Of a DNA stretch of 64,000 nt, positions 15,590 through 24,358 are shown piece by piece. The position numbers were made by a program, and so were the translations under genes. The notes beneath the pieces were generated by a model. That model searched no databases. It had not been told where the DNA came from and saw only the letters and a program-made list of their open reading frames with translations. Source of the stretch: SURF-43 sp964628985 (GTDB lineage Bacteria > Chloroflexota > Dehalococcoidia > UBA2979); contig CAZVNJ010000005.1 of NCBI GenBank assembly GCA_964628985.1, positions 32,766 to 96,765 of the forward strand. The letters run 5' to 3'. Position 1 is the first letter of the stretch. Each line of letters begins with the position of its first letter.

Positions 15590-17506
15590 GTGCGAGGCGA
15601 GCTCAGGTACACGCGCCGACGGGCCCTGCTGCTGATCCTGGTCGCGATCACGATCGCGGTCTCCGCGTGGCATTACGGGACGCTGTACCGCGACGCGACG
15701 GGCGCGAAGTCGGCGCTGCTGGCGCTCGAGCAGCATGTGGGCGAGGCGGGGCTGCAGTCCGACGTGAGTGACCTCGAGGCCGCCGAGCGCGGCCTCGAGG
15801 ACGCTCGCGAGCGGATTGGCCGTGCACGCGCGCACCTGCGCTGGGACCCGTTGCTTAATGCCGCGCGGTGGCTGCCGCTAGCCGGCGACCAGGTGGACGG
15901 CGCAGACGGCCTCCTGGAGATCGCGGGCATGCTCGTGGAGATGGGCCACGAGACATCAATGCTCGCGAGGCGCGCGATGGAAGTCGCCACTGCGCGTGAG
16001 GACAGGGAGACGTTGCCTGCGACCGCCGTCCTGCTGCTCGACGAGTGGGAGCCCTCGATGGAACGGCTGCGAGTCTTGGCCGACCGGGCGGTGGCGCGGC
16101 GGCTGGAGATGGGGGACGAGCAACTGGTGGGGCCGCTGGACGAGGCACGACGGCGCGTGGATCGGCGCCTCCCCCAGATCGCTGCAGGAGTCGGCCAGGC
16201 GGCAGCCGCGAGCCGACTGCTGCCTGGCCTCCTGGGATTTGAAGGCGAACGTCGCTACCTCCTGCTGTCACTCAACAACGCGGAGTTGATGCCCGGCGGG
16301 GGCCTGGTCTCTGTCGCGGGGGTGGTGGCAGTCCAGGACGGCCGGGTGGTGAGCACGGAGTTCCGCGACTCCCGGTCCTGGATCCCGGAGTGGACGGCGA
16401 AACAGGGGGAGTACATCACACCGCCCGGGCCGCTGAAACGATATTTGCTGAAGGACTATTCCTGGAACATCGGGGTCAGCAACTGGGATCCAGACTTCCC
16501 GACTTCTGCCTCGCACGCGCTGGAATTTTACGAGATGGCGTGGGGACCGCAGGACGTGGACGGGGTGGTCGCTGTCGACCTCGAAGTGTTGCGGGCACTG
16601 CTCGATGTGACCGGGCCGAAGACGGTGGACGCGCCAGGGTTCGGACGGATCCGGCTGACGAGCGAGAACGCTTTCCTCCGGCTGGAGGAGGTGACGCGGC
16701 CGCCCTCCGGGACATGGGTGCGGAGCAAGTCCGTGGTGGGGGAATTGCAGAACGCGCTCCTGCACGATGTGCTTTCGCTGCCACCTCGGAAATGGTCCTC
16801 ACTCGCGGAGGCGATCCGGCAGGTGGCGGGTGAACGTCACCTGCAGGTGTTGCTGTTCGACAGTGAGGCTCAGGCGGTCGTCCAACGGCTCGGATGGGAT
16901 GGGAGCCTCCGGGCGCCCTCGGGCGGCGACTACCTGCAGTTCAACGAGGCCAGCGTAAACAGCACGAAACTGAACAAAGTCTTCGCGCCGGAGGCGACAT
17001 ACCGGATCGAGGTGACGGAGCTCGGGACCGCGCGGCATGAGTTGCGCCTGCGCTACCACAACACCGTGCGCGAATGGGCGGTGGGCCGGGACCCCGCGTT
17101 GGTCTCCCACCTGATGTTCGATGGGCAGTACGGCGGCTACCTGCGCACGTTCCTGCCGCTGAACGCCGTGGCGTTCAGCGCGATGACCGATGGGCGGGTA
17201 CTGGGCGTGGACGAGCAGCGCGAGACGGCGCGGCATCGCTGGTTCGGAGTATACGTGCCCGTCCCTCCGGGGGCCCGGCGTGAGGTGACCCTCTCATGGA
17301 GCGTGCCATCGGCTACTGACGACAGTTCGACGTATTTGCTGCTGATCCAGAAACAGGCAGGGACAGCAGGACTCTGTATGGACCTGACGGTGCACCGCCG
17401 TAGCATCGCCGCCGCCTCACTGGAGATCGAGGGAGGCACGCGGAAACCGGACGGCCGGACGTGCCTCACCAGCGATGTCACCGTGCGCGCGCGGTTCCGT
17501 TCCTAG
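15590..17506 (+). CDS. DUF4012 membrane-anchored extracellular protein
   Basis: This 638-residue protein has one N-terminal membrane helix (about 11-28) and a large external part. The core LLPGLLGFEGERRYLLLSLN followed by NAELMPGGGLV is the DUF4012 signature. A coiled segment lies at about 40-75. The start is set at GTG 15590 after CAGGAG; an earlier ATG at 15530 falls inside the terminator hairpin. The family occurs beside capsule and exopolysaccharide genes in Gram-positive-type and Chloroflexota genomes, but its biochemical role is unknown. The gene is followed by a sortase after 10 bases, so both are probably co-translated. Confidence 0.85.
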   Translation: MRGELRYTRRRALLLILVAITIAVSAWHYGTLYRDATGAKSALLALEQHVGEAGLQSDVSDLEAAERGLEDARERIGRARAHLRWDPLLNAARWLPLAGDQVDGADGLLEIAGMLVEMGHETSMLARRAMEVATAREDRETLPATAVLLLDEWEPSMERLRVLADRAVARRLEMGDEQLVGPLDEARRRVDRRLPQIAAGVGQAAAASRLLPGLLGFEGERRYLLLSLNNAELMPGGGLVSVAGVVAVQDGRVVSTEFRDSRSWIPEWTAKQGEYITPPGPLKRYLLKDYSWNIGVSNWDPDFPTSASHALEFYEMAWGPQDVDGVVAVDLEVLRALLDVTGPKTVDAPGFGRIRLTSENAFLRLEEVTRPPSGTWVRSKSVVGELQNALLHDVLSLPPRKWSSLAEAIRQVAGERHLQVLLFDSEAQAVVQRLGWDGSLRAPSGGDYLQFNEASVNSTKLNKVFAPEATYRIEVTELGTARHELRLRYHNTVREWAVGRDPALVSHLMFDGQYGGYLRTFLPLNAVAFSAMTDGRVLGVDEQRETARHRWFGVYVPVPPGARREVTLSWSVPSATDDSSTYLLLIQKQAGTAGLCMDLTVHRRSIAAASLEIEGGTRKPDGRTCLTSDVTVRARFRS

Positions 17507-17516
17507 GAGGTACGTC

Positions 17517-18203
17517 ATGCTCAGATCTTCTCGCCGCGCGCTCTTCGCTGGTGCAGGTGTGATCGCCGTCGTGGCCGTCGCGGTGATGCTCACGTCAGTC
17601 TCCGTGGTGCGCGAGGACGCGCGGGAGGCGTCGGCGCTGTATCGGGAGACGCCGGTCGCGGGCGAGGCAGCCTCCACGGAGGTGCCGTCTGTCCGACAGA
17701 CACCGGGGGCACCCAGCCCAGGACGCCCCGCGGCGAGTCGCTTCGCGAGCCCAGTTCACCGGATGCGTGTCGAGCGCCTGGGCGTCGACGCGCCCCTCGT
17801 GACGCTGGGCGTGGATCGGCAAGGCGTCATGGAGGCGCCGGCGGATCCAGGGAGCGTGGGCTGGTACGACTTCACAGCGCGCCCAGGGCTTGAGAGCGGG
17901 AACGCGGTGTTCGCGGGCCACCGGGATTCGCGACAGTCGGGGCCTGCCGTGTTCTGGGATCTCCACCGCCTCCAGAGGGGCGACATCGTGGAGGTGGAGC
18001 TCGTGGACGGATCGCGGTTGCGATACGCGGTGACCGCCGCGCACACCTATCCCGTGGAAGACATGGACATGAGGGAGATCCTGGCGCCCACCGAGCGGGC
18101 GACACTGACGCTGATCACATGTGCGGGCCGCTTCGAGGGCGGTGCCTACAGCGACCGCCACGTGGTACGCGCCACGCGCGTCTCGGAGCAGGCGGGACGG
18201 TAG
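17517..18203 (+). CDS. Sortase (class D/E/F-like)
   Basis: This 228-residue protein has an N-terminal membrane anchor (about 8-30) and a sortase domain (about 80-222). The catalytic triad is visible: H135 (FAGHRDS), C202 (LITCAGRF) and R214 (YSDRHVV). It should cleave a sorting signal and join the protein to an envelope amine. The ATG at 17517 follows AGGAGGT by 6 bases. It is the only sortase in the window, and the PPPTG-ended protein at 14983-15507 is the nearest possible substrate. It converges with the epimerase gene at 18210. Confidence 0.9.
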   Translation: MLRSSRRALFAGAGVIAVVAVAVMLTSVSVVREDAREASALYRETPVAGEAASTEVPSVRQTPGAPSPGRPAASRFASPVHRMRVERLGVDAPLVTLGVDRQGVMEAPADPGSVGWYDFTARPGLESGNAVFAGHRDSRQSGPAVFWDLHRLQRGDIVEVELVDGSRLRYAVTAAHTYPVEDMDMREILAPTERATLTLITCAGRFEGGAYSDRHVVRATRVSEQAGR

Positions 18204-18209
18204 CCTCGT

Positions 18210-19181
18210 TCAGCTCGCCTCAGGAGTCCGTTCGTCTGAGCGTGCCGCGGCGAGTTCCTCGATCGCGACGTCGATGACGTCATTCAGCGGGCGGTGGGGT
18301 CGCCAGCCGACGAGGCGGACCGCCTTTGCGGTGTCTGGCGCAGGTGTGGATGGCACGGGGTCACCCGACACGTCTTGGCGGGCAAGGCGGGGGAGGGGAT
18401 CGCGTCCGTTCCAGTGCCGCGCGCTGAATCGGGCGAGCGCGATCTGGGCGACGTCTGCCGGGGAGGCGCTGTTCGCGGGACAGGCTAGGTCGAGCACCTC
18501 GCGGGTGGTGCGCTCGCCCTGGTCGAGGACGAGCCGGCCGAGCCACTCCGCGGCATCGTCGAGGGCGACAAAGGCCCGGGGGATCCGGTCCGCGGCCTCA
18601 ATGGGTATCTCGGCAGGGTTTCGACCAAGCAGGGCCCGGCGAAGGCGCGTGAGGACACCGCCGCCCTGGGATGCGGGAATGATGTCCAGGTGGTCGGTGA
18701 TGATGCCGAACGTCCGGACAATCACGTAGTCCAACTGGTCGATCGTGCCGTGGGCAACGATGAGGCGCTCGGTCTCGCCGGAGAGACGGGGCGTGGCAAG
18801 GCCGGACGCTGGCTGGCTGAGGCCATCCGAGACCCCGGTGGCGGCCTCCGCGGTAGTGACGTAGATGAGTCGCGCCTTCAGGGCTGCGCACGAGCGAATG
18901 AGATCCGCGCGTGCCTCTGTGGCGGCTGGCGAGAGGGCATTGGCGTACTCGACAGCGGCGAGGCTGACGACCACATCAGTGTGGTCGAGGAGATCCCGCG
19001 CGAGGGCGTCGTACTCGCCGCTCGCGGCGACGTAGAACGTGAAGCGTGGCGCTTCGAGGAGGTCAGAGAGCCGCTCGTGGCGTTCGTTCGTGCCGACGAC
19101 GACCGCGTCCGAGTTGGCGAGGAGCCAGCGGATGAGAGAGGGGCCGATCAGGCCTCCGCAGTCAGTGACGAGGACGTGCAC
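18210..19181 (-). CDS. NAD-dependent epimerase-like protein with degenerate active site
   Basis: This 323-residue protein is an extended SDR, with an N-terminal nucleotide motif in the stretch TDCGGLIGPSL. By eye it is most like the dehydrogenase half of ArnA (the VVVSLAAVEY stretch and a C-terminal VGWRPHRPL segment). The usual catalytic YxxxK is not seen: the corresponding stretch reads TPRLSGETERLI. It may therefore bind a nucleotide sugar without normal epimerase chemistry, or use other residues. GTG start; the gene lies 15 bases after the sugar transferase gene and is the last of a ugd-transferase-epimerase operon. Confidence 0.7.
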   Translation of the reverse strand: MHVLVTDCGGLIGPSLIRWLLANSDAVVVGTNERHERLSDLLEAPRFTFYVAASGEYDALARDLLDHTDVVVSLAAVEYANALSPAATEARADLIRSCAALKARLIYVTTAEAATGVSDGLSQPASGLATPRLSGETERLIVAHGTIDQLDYVIVRTFGIITDHLDIIPASQGGGVLTRLRRALLGRNPAEIPIEAADRIPRAFVALDDAAEWLGRLVLDQGERTTREVLDLACPANSASPADVAQIALARFSARHWNGRDPLPRLARQDVSGDPVPSTPAPDTAKAVRLVGWRPHRPLNDVIDVAIEELAAARSDERTPEAS

Positions 19182-19196
19182 GTGGTAAGGGCCTGA

Positions 19197-19862
19197 TCAG
19201 TGCGAACCCCGGCCGAACAGCACCGCCGGTACTGTCGCCAGGACGATTCGCAAGTCGTTGATGAACGAGAGGGCCTCCAGGTATTGGACGTCCAGCTCGT
19301 ACATCTCCTCGAAGTCATGGTGGTGGCGGGCGCGCACCTGCCAGAGGCCTGTGATGCCGGGGACGCCGGCGAGGCGGGCCATATGGCGTGGCTCGTACTG
19401 CTCGACCTCGCGGGGCAGCGGAGGGCGCGGGCCCACCAGGCTCATCTCTCCCCTCAGGACGTTCCAGAGCTGTGGCAGTTCGTCCAGCGATGACTTGCGC
19501 AGAACCCTGCCGACACGCGTGCGGCGCGGGTCGTCCTGCATCTTGAACATGGGGCCGCGTGCCTGGTTTCCCTCCGCGAGGCGCGCCAGACGATCTTCCG
19601 CGTCCGCACACATCGAACGGAACTTCCAGCAGGTGAAGCGGCGACCGCCGCGTCCCACCCGCTCCTGGCCAAAGAACACCGGGCCCGCGCTGTCCAGACG
19701 AACCGCTAGCGCCAGGACCAGGAAGAGCGGCGACAGGAGGACGAGGGCGACTGACGCTACTCCGATGTCGAGGCAGCGCTTCCACCACGGCATCGGGTGT
19801 GGGTGCGCAAGCAGACGCTCGGGCGCACCCTGTTGCGCTGTGAGGAGGCGGGCCCGGGCCAC
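19197..19862 (-). CDS. Priming sugar-phosphate transferase (WcaJ/ExoY family)
   Basis: This 221-residue protein has one membrane helix (about 30-52, after KRCLDIGVASVAL) and the cytoplasmic catalytic domain of bacterial sugar transferases: KFRSM, a KSSLDELPQLWNVLRGEMSL stretch, VGPRPPLP and PGITGLWQV. Such enzymes transfer a sugar-1-phosphate from a UDP-sugar to undecaprenyl phosphate, the first step of exopolysaccharide repeat assembly. It lacks the five-helix N-terminal part of WcaJ and is the short ExoY-like form. The GTG start directly follows the ugd stop codon, so translation is coupled. Confidence 0.92.
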   Translation of the reverse strand: MARARLLTAQQGAPERLLAHPHPMPWWKRCLDIGVASVALVLLSPLFLVLALAVRLDSAGPVFFGQERVGRGGRRFTCWKFRSMCADAEDRLARLAEGNQARGPMFKMQDDPRRTRVGRVLRKSSLDELPQLWNVLRGEMSLVGPRPPLPREVEQYEPRHMARLAGVPGITGLWQVRARHHHDFEEMYELDVQYLEALSFINDLRIVLATVPAVLFGRGSH

Positions 19863-21239
19863 TTAGTCGCCTACCAGGGCATGCGGGGCGTGCTCGCGGC
19901 TACTTGCACGGCCCAGTCGTTGGTGGGTCTCGACCGGGCCACCCTCGAACGCCGGGCGCCCGATACAGCGGTAGGTGAAGCCGGACTCGCGGACGAGCCT
20001 GGGGTCCAGCACGTTGCGGCCGTCCACCAGGAGCGGTGTGCGCATGACCTGTGCGAGCGCGACGAGGGGCAACCGCTGGAACTCCGGCCACTCCGTCGCC
20101 AGCACGAGGGCATCGCTCCCACGTGCCGCCTCGATCAGGTCGTCGGCAACCTTCAGGCGGGGATGCTCGGCGAGCACGGCGCCGGCTGTGACGTGCGGGT
20201 CGAAGACATGCACGTCGGCGCCGCTCAACTGCAAGAGGTCGGCCACCTCAAGCGCCGGGGAGTCCCTCACGTCGCTGGTATGGGGTTTGAAGGATGCGCC
20301 GAGCACGACGAACTTCCGGCCGGAAAGCGTGCCCAGGTGATCGGTGAGCTTGCGCAGCACGATCCGGCGCTGACCGCGGTTGATCTCGATGACGTCCCGC
20401 AGGATCTGGGGATGGGCGCCCGAAATGGCGGCGATGTGCTCAAGGGCCGTGGCGTCCTTGGGGAAGCAACTGCCTCCCCAACCGATACCGGCGCTCAGGA
20501 AGCGGGAGCCGATCCGGGGATCGAAGCCCATGCCCTCGGAGACCTGCGCGACGTCCGCCCCGACTGCCTCACAGATGGCGGCCATCTCATTGATAAATGA
20601 GACCTTCGTAGCCAGGAAGGTATTCGAGGCGTACTTGATCATCTCAGCCGTGCGGAGATCCGTGCGGACGATCGGGGCGTTGACGCCCTCGTAAAGGGCA
20701 GCGGTCCGTTCGACGACCTGTGGATCGTCCGCACCGAGGACGATGCGGTCCGGTTCGAGGAAGTTTCGGACAGCATGGCCTTCCTGCAGGAACTCCGGGT
20801 TCGACACCACCTGGATCGTGGGAGCACCCGCAGTGCGCGCCAGGGCGGCGACGAGCTCGCCGGTGCCGACCGGGACGGTGCTCTTGTTCACGATGATCGC
20901 GTGAGGAGGGAGGGTCGGGGCGACGGCGCTGACGGCCATGTGCAGCGCATTCAAATCGGAGGCACCGCCCGCAGACGAGGGCGTGCCCACGGCAATCACC
21001 GCGAATTCCACGTCCAGCCTGGCGGGATAGCGATCGATGAACCTCAGGCGTTGACCGGCTATGCCGGCCTGCAACAGCTCCTCGAGCCCCGGTTCCTCCA
21101 GCCAGCAGCGGCCTTGCTGCAGTTCCGCAATCCGGCGCGAGTCCGTGTCGATCCCGACGACTCGATGCCCCAGTGCGGCGAAGGAGGACGCCGCCACGAG
21201 GCCGACGTGGCCGCAACCAATCACAGCGATCTCCGCCAC
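19863..21239 (-). CDS. ugd: UDP-glucose 6-dehydrogenase
   Basis: This 458-residue enzyme oxidises UDP-glucose to UDP-glucuronate using two NAD+. It has the N-terminal Rossmann start VIGCGHVGLV, the NKSTVPVGT and NPEFLQEG motifs, and the catalytic cysteine C258 in GWGGSCFPKD. Start: GTG at 21239 gives the usual N-terminus; a GTG at 21281 would add 14 residues. It heads an operon with the priming transferase and the epimerase-like protein, suggesting that the polymer contains glucuronate or a sugar derived from it. Confidence 0.93.
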   Translation of the reverse strand: MAEIAVIGCGHVGLVAASSFAALGHRVVGIDTDSRRIAELQQGRCWLEEPGLEELLQAGIAGQRLRFIDRYPARLDVEFAVIAVGTPSSAGGASDLNALHMAVSAVAPTLPPHAIIVNKSTVPVGTGELVAALARTAGAPTIQVVSNPEFLQEGHAVRNFLEPDRIVLGADDPQVVERTAALYEGVNAPIVRTDLRTAEMIKYASNTFLATKVSFINEMAAICEAVGADVAQVSEGMGFDPRIGSRFLSAGIGWGGSCFPKDATALEHIAAISGAHPQILRDVIEINRGQRRIVLRKLTDHLGTLSGRKFVVLGASFKPHTSDVRDSPALEVADLLQLSGADVHVFDPHVTAGAVLAEHPRLKVADDLIEAARGSDALVLATEWPEFQRLPLVALAQVMRTPLLVDGRNVLDPRLVRESGFTYRCIGRPAFEGGPVETHQRLGRASSREHAPHALVGD

Positions 21240-21502
21240 GTTGCACCTGCCCGTCTCACGCGCTGGCTGGGACGCTGTCACTGTGCCCAGCGCGCATTGA
21301 CAGGACGTTGAAGGCCCGTCCCCAATGGGACGAATGCACCACAGGCTCCTAGTAACGCCAGAGTTTGCACGCTGTTACGGGATCGATACGCGACACACAC
21401 CGAAACCATGCGGCTTCTAACTGAAATGACGCGGCGTGCTCTCTACATTGACTTTCACTCAACACTTGGCGCTCGACCCGTAGGGCGAGAGGACACTCTC
21501 CA
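21240..21502. other. Divergent promoter region between ugd and a response regulator
   Basis: No gene was seen here. It carries one copy of the GTTGA element (21447-21463) and must hold promoters for the ugd operon and for the regulator at 21503. Confidence 0.4.
21447..21463 (-). promoter_or_regulatory. EPS-island element, imperfect direct repeat
   Basis: On the minus strand this reads GTTGAGTGAAAGTCAAT: one perfect half-site and one with two changes, at the same 11-bp spacing as the other copies. It ends 39 bases before the regulator start codon. Confidence 0.4.
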
Positions 21503-22228
21503 ATGCTGCGTCATCGCAACGACCACGGGACTCGCGTGCTCGTCATCGACCCGGACCGCGAGTACGGCGAGCTCATTTCCGCGACGCTCGTCCGCGAGCA
21601 ATATGACGTCCGCGTCTCCACGAGCATCGCCTCAGCGCTGGGACAATTGCGAGAACGCTCCTCCCAGGCCGTGATCCTGGATCACGCCGTCGAAGGGCGG
21701 CCATCGGCGCTCGACTTCGCGAACGCGCTCCGGCGGGTGGAGCCGGACATGGGGCTCATCTTCACCTCCCCATCGCGCCTTCCTGTCGCGGAGATCGTGC
21801 GCTGCTTCGAGGCCGGTGCAGACGAGTACGTGGAAAAGCCATTCCATCCGGCCGAGCTGGCGGCACGCCTGGGTGCCGTGACGCGTCGAATCCGCAACAC
21901 CTCTGCGCCGCAGACGGAGCACGTGGCGGCATCCGAGGACCTGCCCAGCGGCTGCCTCACGATCGACCCGGAGCATCAGATCGCGATGTACGAGGGGCGC
22001 CGGTTGGAACTCACCGAAACTGAATTCATGCTCCTGCATCAACTGCATGCCGCCGTGGGGTCCGTGGTGCCCTACGAACGGCTCAGTGGATGCGTGCTGG
22101 GGAGCGACGAGCCAATGCACTCGTTGAAGGAGCACGTGTCGTCGCTACGGAACAAGCTGCGCACCGCCGGGGCCAGCCCGAAGGTGCTTCGCACGGCACC
22201 CCGCATCGGGTACGCCCTGGCCTGGTGA
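21503..22228 (+). CDS. OmpR/PhoB-family response regulator, phosphorylatable
   Basis: This 241-residue protein has a receiver domain (about 10-130) with an acidic pocket (IDPD, 15-18), phosphoacceptor D60 (VILDHAVEG) and a conserved lysine in EKPFHPAEL. A winged-helix DNA-binding domain follows (about 145-241; LTETEFMLLHQL and LKEHVSSLRNKLR). There is no kinase gene nearby. It is the only one of three neighbouring regulators that keeps the phosphorylated Asp. Start: ATG 21503; TTG or GTG alternatives are not obvious. Its position in the exopolysaccharide island makes it a candidate to bind the GTTGA repeats. Confidence 0.88.
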   Translation: MLRHRNDHGTRVLVIDPDREYGELISATLVREQYDVRVSTSIASALGQLRERSSQAVILDHAVEGRPSALDFANALRRVEPDMGLIFTSPSRLPVAEIVRCFEAGADEYVEKPFHPAELAARLGAVTRRIRNTSAPQTEHVAASEDLPSGCLTIDPEHQIAMYEGRRLELTETEFMLLHQLHAAVGSVVPYERLSGCVLGSDEPMHSLKEHVSSLRNKLRTAGASPKVLRTAPRIGYALAW

Positions 22229-22309
22229 CTTCCCTGGTACCCGTTCCCTCGTCGTGAGCCCGCGGGGGGTCCGTGGGCCAGAACCGGAGCGGATCCGGCA
22301 CGGGCTCGC

Positions 22310-22322
22310 GGCGCTTCGCGCC
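22310..22322. terminator. Small stem-loop between convergent regulators
   Basis: GGCGC-TTC-GCGCC lies between the two convergent regulator genes, inside a region that also has a longer-range GAGCCCG/CGGGCTC pair (about 22256 and 22300). Weak support. Confidence 0.3.
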
Positions 22323-22340
22323 CGGCGGGAACGTCACATC

Positions 22341-23063
22341 TCAGGCTTCGCGGGCGACCGCGTCCTGTGATCGCCGGCTGGCACTGGCGGGCTTCGCCTC
22401 CTCCAGCACGTAGCCGAGCAACTGGCGCGCGCTGATCACCATCGGGACACCACCGGCCTCACGGAGCTTCTGACGCAGGTGAGAGATATGTGTCTTCAGA
22501 CTGGAGGCAGCCATCTCCTCGTCCCCGCCGAAGGTCATGAGACGCTCGGTGGGGGCGATCCGGCCGTAATGCTGCACGAGGCAGTACAGCAGGCGGAACT
22601 CAGCCCGAGTGAGGCTGAGTTCGACCCCGGCCTTGGATGCGTGCACACGGTCCAGGTCCACAGCAAGGTCCGCCACGCGGGCAACGCCCGCGTGTCCTGA
22701 GCCCTCCACGGTGGAGCGACCCCGCTCGATGCGGATCACGAGTTCACGAGGGAGGACGGGCTTCCTCAGCACCTCGCTGGCACCCCGTTCCAGGGCGGAG
22801 ATGGTCGCGCCAGCGCTTGCGTCCTCGGCGACCAGGAGGATGAACGACTCCGGCTGACGGGCGCGGAGGCGCGCGACGTCGTCCAGCAGGGCACCGTCCA
22901 GGCGGGCGGCGCCGACAATGACCGCCTCTGGTTCAGATGGGAAGGCGCTGCGGATGTGATCCAGGTGCGCGACCTGGCGGGCGGTATGCCCTCGCCGCCG
23001 GGCAACCGTGACGAGGAGATGTGCGAACAGGACGTCTGTCTCGTCATGAACGGCCACCAGCAT
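22341..23063 (-). CDS. OmpR-like regulator without phosphoacceptor Asp
   Basis: This 240-residue protein has a receiver-like domain and a winged-helix domain (LTRAEFRLLYCLVQ, LKTHISHLRQKL). At the end of the third strand, where Asp is expected, the sequence reads VIVGAARLDG, so the phosphorylation site (about residue 50) is missing, while the lysine loop (LRKPVLP) stays. It is likely a phosphorylation-independent or atypical regulator. The start is placed at ATG 23063 because a GAGGT SD precedes it and the receiver domain begins there; an in-frame start at 23120 would add a basic leader. The 87-bp gap to the next regulator allows one transcript. Confidence 0.82.
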   Translation of the reverse strand: MLVAVHDETDVLFAHLLVTVARRRGHTARQVAHLDHIRSAFPSEPEAVIVGAARLDGALLDDVARLRARQPESFILLVAEDASAGATISALERGASEVLRKPVLPRELVIRIERGRSTVEGSGHAGVARVADLAVDLDRVHASKAGVELSLTRAEFRLLYCLVQHYGRIAPTERLMTFGGDEEMAASSLKTHISHLRQKLREAGGVPMVISARQLLGYVLEEAKPASASRRSQDAVAREA

Positions 23064-23150
23064 GTGAACGACCTCGAATCCTCGGCGTCGCCGGGCGCCG
23101 TGCGATGAACCACAAGCCAACCCCGTGGGCGGACTGAGACGCGGCGCGGG

Positions 23151-23888
23151 TTACACCGCAGCCTGGTCGTCAGCCAGCGCCGGTTGGTCGGCAGTGGCGT
23201 CGGATGCCAGCGCGTATCCAACGCCGTAGATGGTGCGGATCAACTCTTCGCTCCGGCCCGCGGCGCGGACCTTAGATCTGATCAGACTGACGTGGCCCTT
23301 GATGAGCGAACCGTCATGCAGATTGGGATAACCCCAGACACGCTCGTTGATCGCGGCATAGGAAAGGGCCTGCCCAGGCACCTCAGCGAGGGCGCGTAGG
23401 ATCTGGTACTCGATCTGGCTGCAGCGAAGGTCCTGCTGGTTGTAATACGCACGTTCAGTCGCGTGATCCAGGTGGAGGCCGGAAGCGGGCACCGACGGGG
23501 CCTGACCACCGAGGTGGCCCGGAACCTCCCGGTAATAGCGTCGGGCGATGGCCTCCACGCGCGCGGCAAACTCACTGGGATGGAAGGGCTTGCGGACGCA
23601 GTCGTCGGCGCCGGCGTCGAGGCATGCCGCGACCTCGGGCACGCCCTCGTGCTCAAGGGTCACGATGATCGGGGCGGATTGCTGGCGTTTGATCGACTGG
23701 ACGGTCGCGGGAAGCGAGCCGCGGGCAAGCCCCGCACTCATGATCACGAGATCGGCGGATGAGCGCTGCAGGAACCCCCGAAAGGAGTCCGGGCTCGCGG
23801 CGAGTACAACTCGATGCGATTGACATCTCAGCAGTTCACCGATGACCTCACCGTATTCCTGCTCGCTGTCACCAACGAGGACCAGCAT
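23151..23888 (-). CDS. OmpR-like regulator without phosphoacceptor Asp
   Basis: This 245-residue protein has a receiver-like domain (about 1-120) and a winged helix (about 140-232; SQIEYQILRAL, SLIKGHVSLIRSKVR, IYGVGYAL). The expected phospho-site reads LVIMSAGLARG, with Met/Ser in place of Asp (about 50-51). The acidic pocket is reduced to VGDSEQEYGE. The lysine in RKPFHPSEF remains and resembles the regulator at 21503 (EKPFHPAEL), pointing to gene duplication and decay of phosphorylation. The promoter region upstream holds a direct GTTGA repeat 62 bases before the start, so autoregulation is possible. Confidence 0.85.
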   Translation of the reverse strand: MLVLVGDSEQEYGEVIGELLRCQSHRVVLAASPDSFRGFLQRSSADLVIMSAGLARGSLPATVQSIKRQQSAPIIVTLEHEGVPEVAACLDAGADDCVRKPFHPSEFAARVEAIARRYYREVPGHLGGQAPSVPASGLHLDHATERAYYNQQDLRCSQIEYQILRALAEVPGQALSYAAINERVWGYPNLHDGSLIKGHVSLIRSKVRAAGRSEELIRTIYGVGYALASDATADQPALADDQAAV

Positions 23889-23950
23889 GGGGTGTGCTCC
23901 TGGCTATACGGGGCGGCTGTTCCGCCAGACATCCATGGTGACGTGTTCCC

Positions 23951-23967
23951 GTTGAACTGAGGTTGAG
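23951..23967 (+). promoter_or_regulatory. EPS-island element, direct repeat
   Basis: GTTGAACTGAGGTTGAG: two GTTGA half-sites with starts 11 bp apart, 62 bp upstream of the regulator at 23888. The flank GGTTGAGGGCA is shared with the 27525 copy. Confidence 0.55.
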
Positions 23968-23982
23968 GGCATGCCTCTTGGC

Positions 23983-23999
23983 GTTGATTAATCCTCAAC
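23983..23999. promoter_or_regulatory. EPS-island element, inverted form
   Basis: GTTGATTAATCCTCAAC is the inverted form GTTGA-N7-TCAAC, 15 bp from the direct element, giving a compound site. Confidence 0.45.
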
Positions 24000-24358
24000 A
24001 ACGCGGCACCGGTGGGCGCCTTCATGTGTGAGCGTCATATTCTGTGCATGAAGTGCGGGTTCTAAAGAGAACGTCAGACGGTCGGTCCTGTTCGTCTCCT
24101 CGACGGAAACGTTGAGACCGCTGGACGTGTCCGCGAGCGAATGCGCGAGCAAGCGCATGATTTCGCCTCCTGTCGCCTTCCTGCGATCTCCGTCACACCA
24201 CTTCTCCCGATGGCGCGTCCAACGGAAATCACAGCGCCGCGTCTCAACCTTCGATGTCGTAACAGAACCATCGCGATACGGTCGGCAGCGTTCGCTCGGC
24301 GGGGGCGAGCAAGGGCCAGCGTGGCGCGCTTCCTGTGCCACCACGATGGAGGGGTGCC

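Larger units (their letters stand above)
23889..24358. other. 470-bp divergent intergenic region
   Basis: No gene was recognised between the atypical regulator and the lyase-like gene. It has two GTTGA-type elements, 23951-23967 (direct) and 23983-23999 (inverted), both near the regulator side. It is AT-richer than the neighbouring coding DNA. Confidence 0.4.
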
